Part shown: positions 62,092 to 64,000 of the stretch, one piece after another | Position numbering within the stretch: position 1 is the first letter of the stretch | How the letters are laid out: every line of letters begins with the position of its first letter | Assembly (NCBI GenBank): GCA_003260075.1 | Contig: QLIY01000029.1 | Location: 231,423-295,422, forward strand | DNA: 64,000 nucleotides | From: Phallusia mammillata | Lineage: Eukaryota > Chordata > Ascidiacea > Phlebobranchia > Ascidiidae | Reading direction: 5' to 3' | Translations under genes and position numbers: made by a program | The notes under the pieces: generated by a model | What the model was told of the DNA's origin: nothing | What the model saw: the letters and a program-made list of their open reading frames with translations, nothing else | Databases searched by the model: none

Positions 62092-63578
62092 TTATGGTTC
62101 CACAATTTCAGCATTGGTGCCGCTGAGTTTCCCGTAAGTATCTTTGGCAAGTTTCTTCGCAGCCCTATATAGGTCGGCTGCCGATGCTTGGACATTGCTG
62201 TCAGCCACTAACTCCGTGATTTTGGCTCTGTATTATAAATATTCATTAGTGATTTGGTTCGGGGTTCGGAAGCTATTAGGGTGAAAAGGTTATGTTGGTT
62301 GAATTGGGTCATTAGGAGAAAAAATTAGTAAAAGTTGTTGTGTATGCTGTTTTAAAATTTTAAAGAGGGTATGGAAACATTCCCCCCCCCCGCTTGGACA
62401 TTGCTGTCAGCCACTAACTCCGTGATTTTGGCTCTGTATCATAAATATTCATTAGTGATTTGGTTCGGGTTCGGAAGCTATTAGGGTGAAAAGGCTATGT
62501 TGGTTGAATTGGGTCATTTGGAGAAAAAATTAGTAAAAGTTGTTGTGTATGCTGTTTCAAAATTTTAAAGAGGGTATGGAAACATCTGTTAATAACACGA
62601 AGCTCGTCCATAAATCGCTTTAGTCTTACATGTTAAGCATCCTAAGATAGAATTGGGTCATATGCAGTGGTGGGATTCAATTTTTTTGTCAGCCGGTTCT
62701 CTCACAAAAGTCATATTTTTCAGTCGGTTCTGTAACAAAAAGCCCATTGACAGTAACCAGTAATGCTAACCGGTTCGCTGATCTCATGAAATTTGGTGAG
62801 ACGGTTCTATAGAACCGGTGCGAACCGGCTGAATCCCACCAGTGGTCATATATATATAAAATAAAACAACCTATATAAATAAGAAAATGGAACACTATAC
62901 GGATCTGATCATAAGTTTAATGATGAAAATAACGTAGACGTAAAAAGCGACATGCTTGTCCAACTGTAGGGCCATCATATCACTGATGAACCGTCTTACG
63001 AAATTTTATGAGATCAGCGAACCGGTTAGAATCACTGGTTACTGCCAATGGACTTTTTTGTAACAGAACCGACTGAAAAAATATGACTTTTGTGATAGAA
63101 CCGGCTGACAAAAAATTTGAATCCCACTACTGCATTGTATATGTTATATTTCTTACTTTACTTTAGCCGCATGGTTTTGAAGTGTTTCAACATCCCATCC
63201 CGATACATAAGACTTCAGTCTACCCCACAGACTGCCACTATCTTCTTCTCCACCCGCCACTTCGACATCTAAAACAAACAAACTACCTGTTAAGCAATCT
63301 AATCACATTAAGTTTAAATTAGTAGTTACTTGGGATGAACCAGCTAATTTTTGTTTAATCCAATCGCTGCACATATTTCGTTTAAAGCAAACTTCTTGGT
63401 GCTAAATTAATATTTTTAAAATGTTGTTTGGATTTCGCCAAAAACGTTGGCTTTTCATGAAGGAAAATCTGTTTAACTACGTATATTCCCACCAAACCTT
63501 ACCTTCACCGACAGGAAAAGCATCAGTGTTGCAAACCATAAAAAGACCAACAAACAGCACCAAAACGGCAATCTTCAT
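62092..63578 (-). CDS. Small secreted helical protein, paralog B, intact, 107 residues
   Basis: Three exons: 63503-63578, 63157-63268, 62092-62227, with GT-AG borders and exact phases (324 bases with TAA). Exon 1 is a signal peptide (MKIAVLVLFVGLF..., cleavage likely near DAFP). A short acidic stretch (GGEED) precedes GSLWGRLKSYVSGWDV and then Lys/Ala-rich sequence (NHAAKVKAKITELVAD, DLYRAAKKLAKDTYGKL) that should form amphipathic helices. The mature part has no Cys. I recognise no family; the plan (signal peptide, acidic spacer, cationic amphipathic helix) resembles tunicate antimicrobial peptide precursors and small apolipoprotein-like proteins, but that is only analogy. In exon 2 an alternative donor one codon upstream would hit a stop, which fixes the one used. 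Confidence 0.7.
62186..62584. repeat. Duplicated contig overlap around C tract 62382-62391 (splits paralog B exon 3)
   Basis: Copies 62186-62381 and 62392-62584 flank ten Cs. The right copy contains only the 5' part of exon 3 (62392-62433), cut at the Cs, while the left copy has the whole exon. Confidence 0.9.
62665..62844. mobile_element. hAT-type MITE, copy 2 (intron 2 of paralog B)
   Basis: This 180-bp element starts CAGTGGTGGGATTCAA and ends TGAATCCCACCAGTG. The flanking 8-mers gtcatatg / gtcatata match at 7 of 8 positions. The interior carries GGTTCTATAGAACCGG, a palindromic core shared with copy 1. Confidence 0.88.
62989..63132 (-). mobile_element. hAT-type MITE, copy 3, truncated and inverted
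   Basis: This is the inverse of copy 2, ending in the intact terminus ATCCCACTACTG. It lacks the other end from within the GACGGTT block, where it abuts a different repeat related to 56820-56900. Copies 2 and 3 face each other 144 bases apart in one intron. Confidence 0.8.
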
Positions 63579-64000
63579 TATATGTTCTCAGGTACTTCCA
63601 ATTAAAAAGTGATAAATGCCTGTTAGGATACACAAAATACATTAGGCATAAGTATACCTTGCTACTGACATAAGTTGCTGTCTAAACATCGCTCACTGAA
63701 TAAGACTTGCAGTTCTTTGGTAGACGAGTGTCAAAAGTATCTGTAATCTGTTTCGCACTTGTTTTCATCTGTGCAGTTCACGAAACAAAGGCTTCTTGCT
63801 TGATTGCTCTGCTTGACCAAAGTCCGTGTTTGTGAAAGCGATAAGCGAACTACTGACTAATCAAAGTCGAATGGGCACAAATCTCAATTGCACAAACAAT
63901 CTTTTCAAATGTGTCGCAACTTTAACTTTTCTCCAGACTTGAAGTGCAGAAGTGGCACCAATAGGTTTGGGGTTTACTACTGGTGACACCATATTTTGTT
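63579..64000. other. 5' flank of paralog B
   Basis: The sequence up to about 63750 resembles the flank of paralog A (61048-61212), including 'caaaagtatctgtaatc'. After that word the two flanks part, which is where the stray galaxin exon block begins beside paralog A. The rest shows no gene. Confidence 0.55.

Overview
The window is animal nuclear DNA: AT-rich, with GT-AG introns, long gene-free stretches and small MITE-like transposons. My best guess is an ascidian tunicate such as Ciona. The reasons are the mix of genes, a splice acceptor five bases before a start codon (as in spliced-leader trans-splicing), and very high polymorphism between duplicated contig ends. The species call is inference, not proof.

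Layout. 1-4617 (-): 5' part of a dipeptidyl-peptidase-4-like gene, 13 exons, with the catalytic domain beyond the left edge. 5965-7890 (-): a two-exon gene for a small secreted protein I cannot name; its intron holds a foldback element with tandem-repeat arms. 12241-12366 (+): one orphan ABC-transporter exon with a Walker A motif. 19673-22674 (-): a multi-pass membrane protein ending in an endonuclease/exonuclease/phosphatase domain, resembling CWH43/PGAP2IP, broken by an assembly gap. 24.4-46.0 kb: no supported gene, but MITEs and an 887-bp near-identical inverted repeat. 45995-47461 (+): intronless FLVCR-like (SLC49) transporter. 50763-59369 (+): complete 13-exon galaxin-like secreted protein of 616 residues with 35 Cys-Cys pairs. 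60.2-63.6 kb (-): tandem pair of small secreted helical-protein genes, one intact (107 residues) and one decayed, with a stray galaxin exon beside them.

Assembly. There are 23 runs of 10 or more C, all on the + strand and none of G; most are 10 or 11 long. Nearly all short runs sit between two diverged copies of the same sequence. They look like 10-base gap placeholders written as C where two overlapping, probably allelic, contigs were abutted. Longer runs (44, 47 and 88 C) lack flanking duplication and look like sized gaps. Two single n bases mark similar joins. Local duplications touching these runs, including partial copies of coding exons, should not be read as biology.

Functional links between the genes are not evident. 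The one candidate locus is the right end, where a module-amplified galaxin-like gene adjoins a lineage-specific family of tiny secreted proteins.
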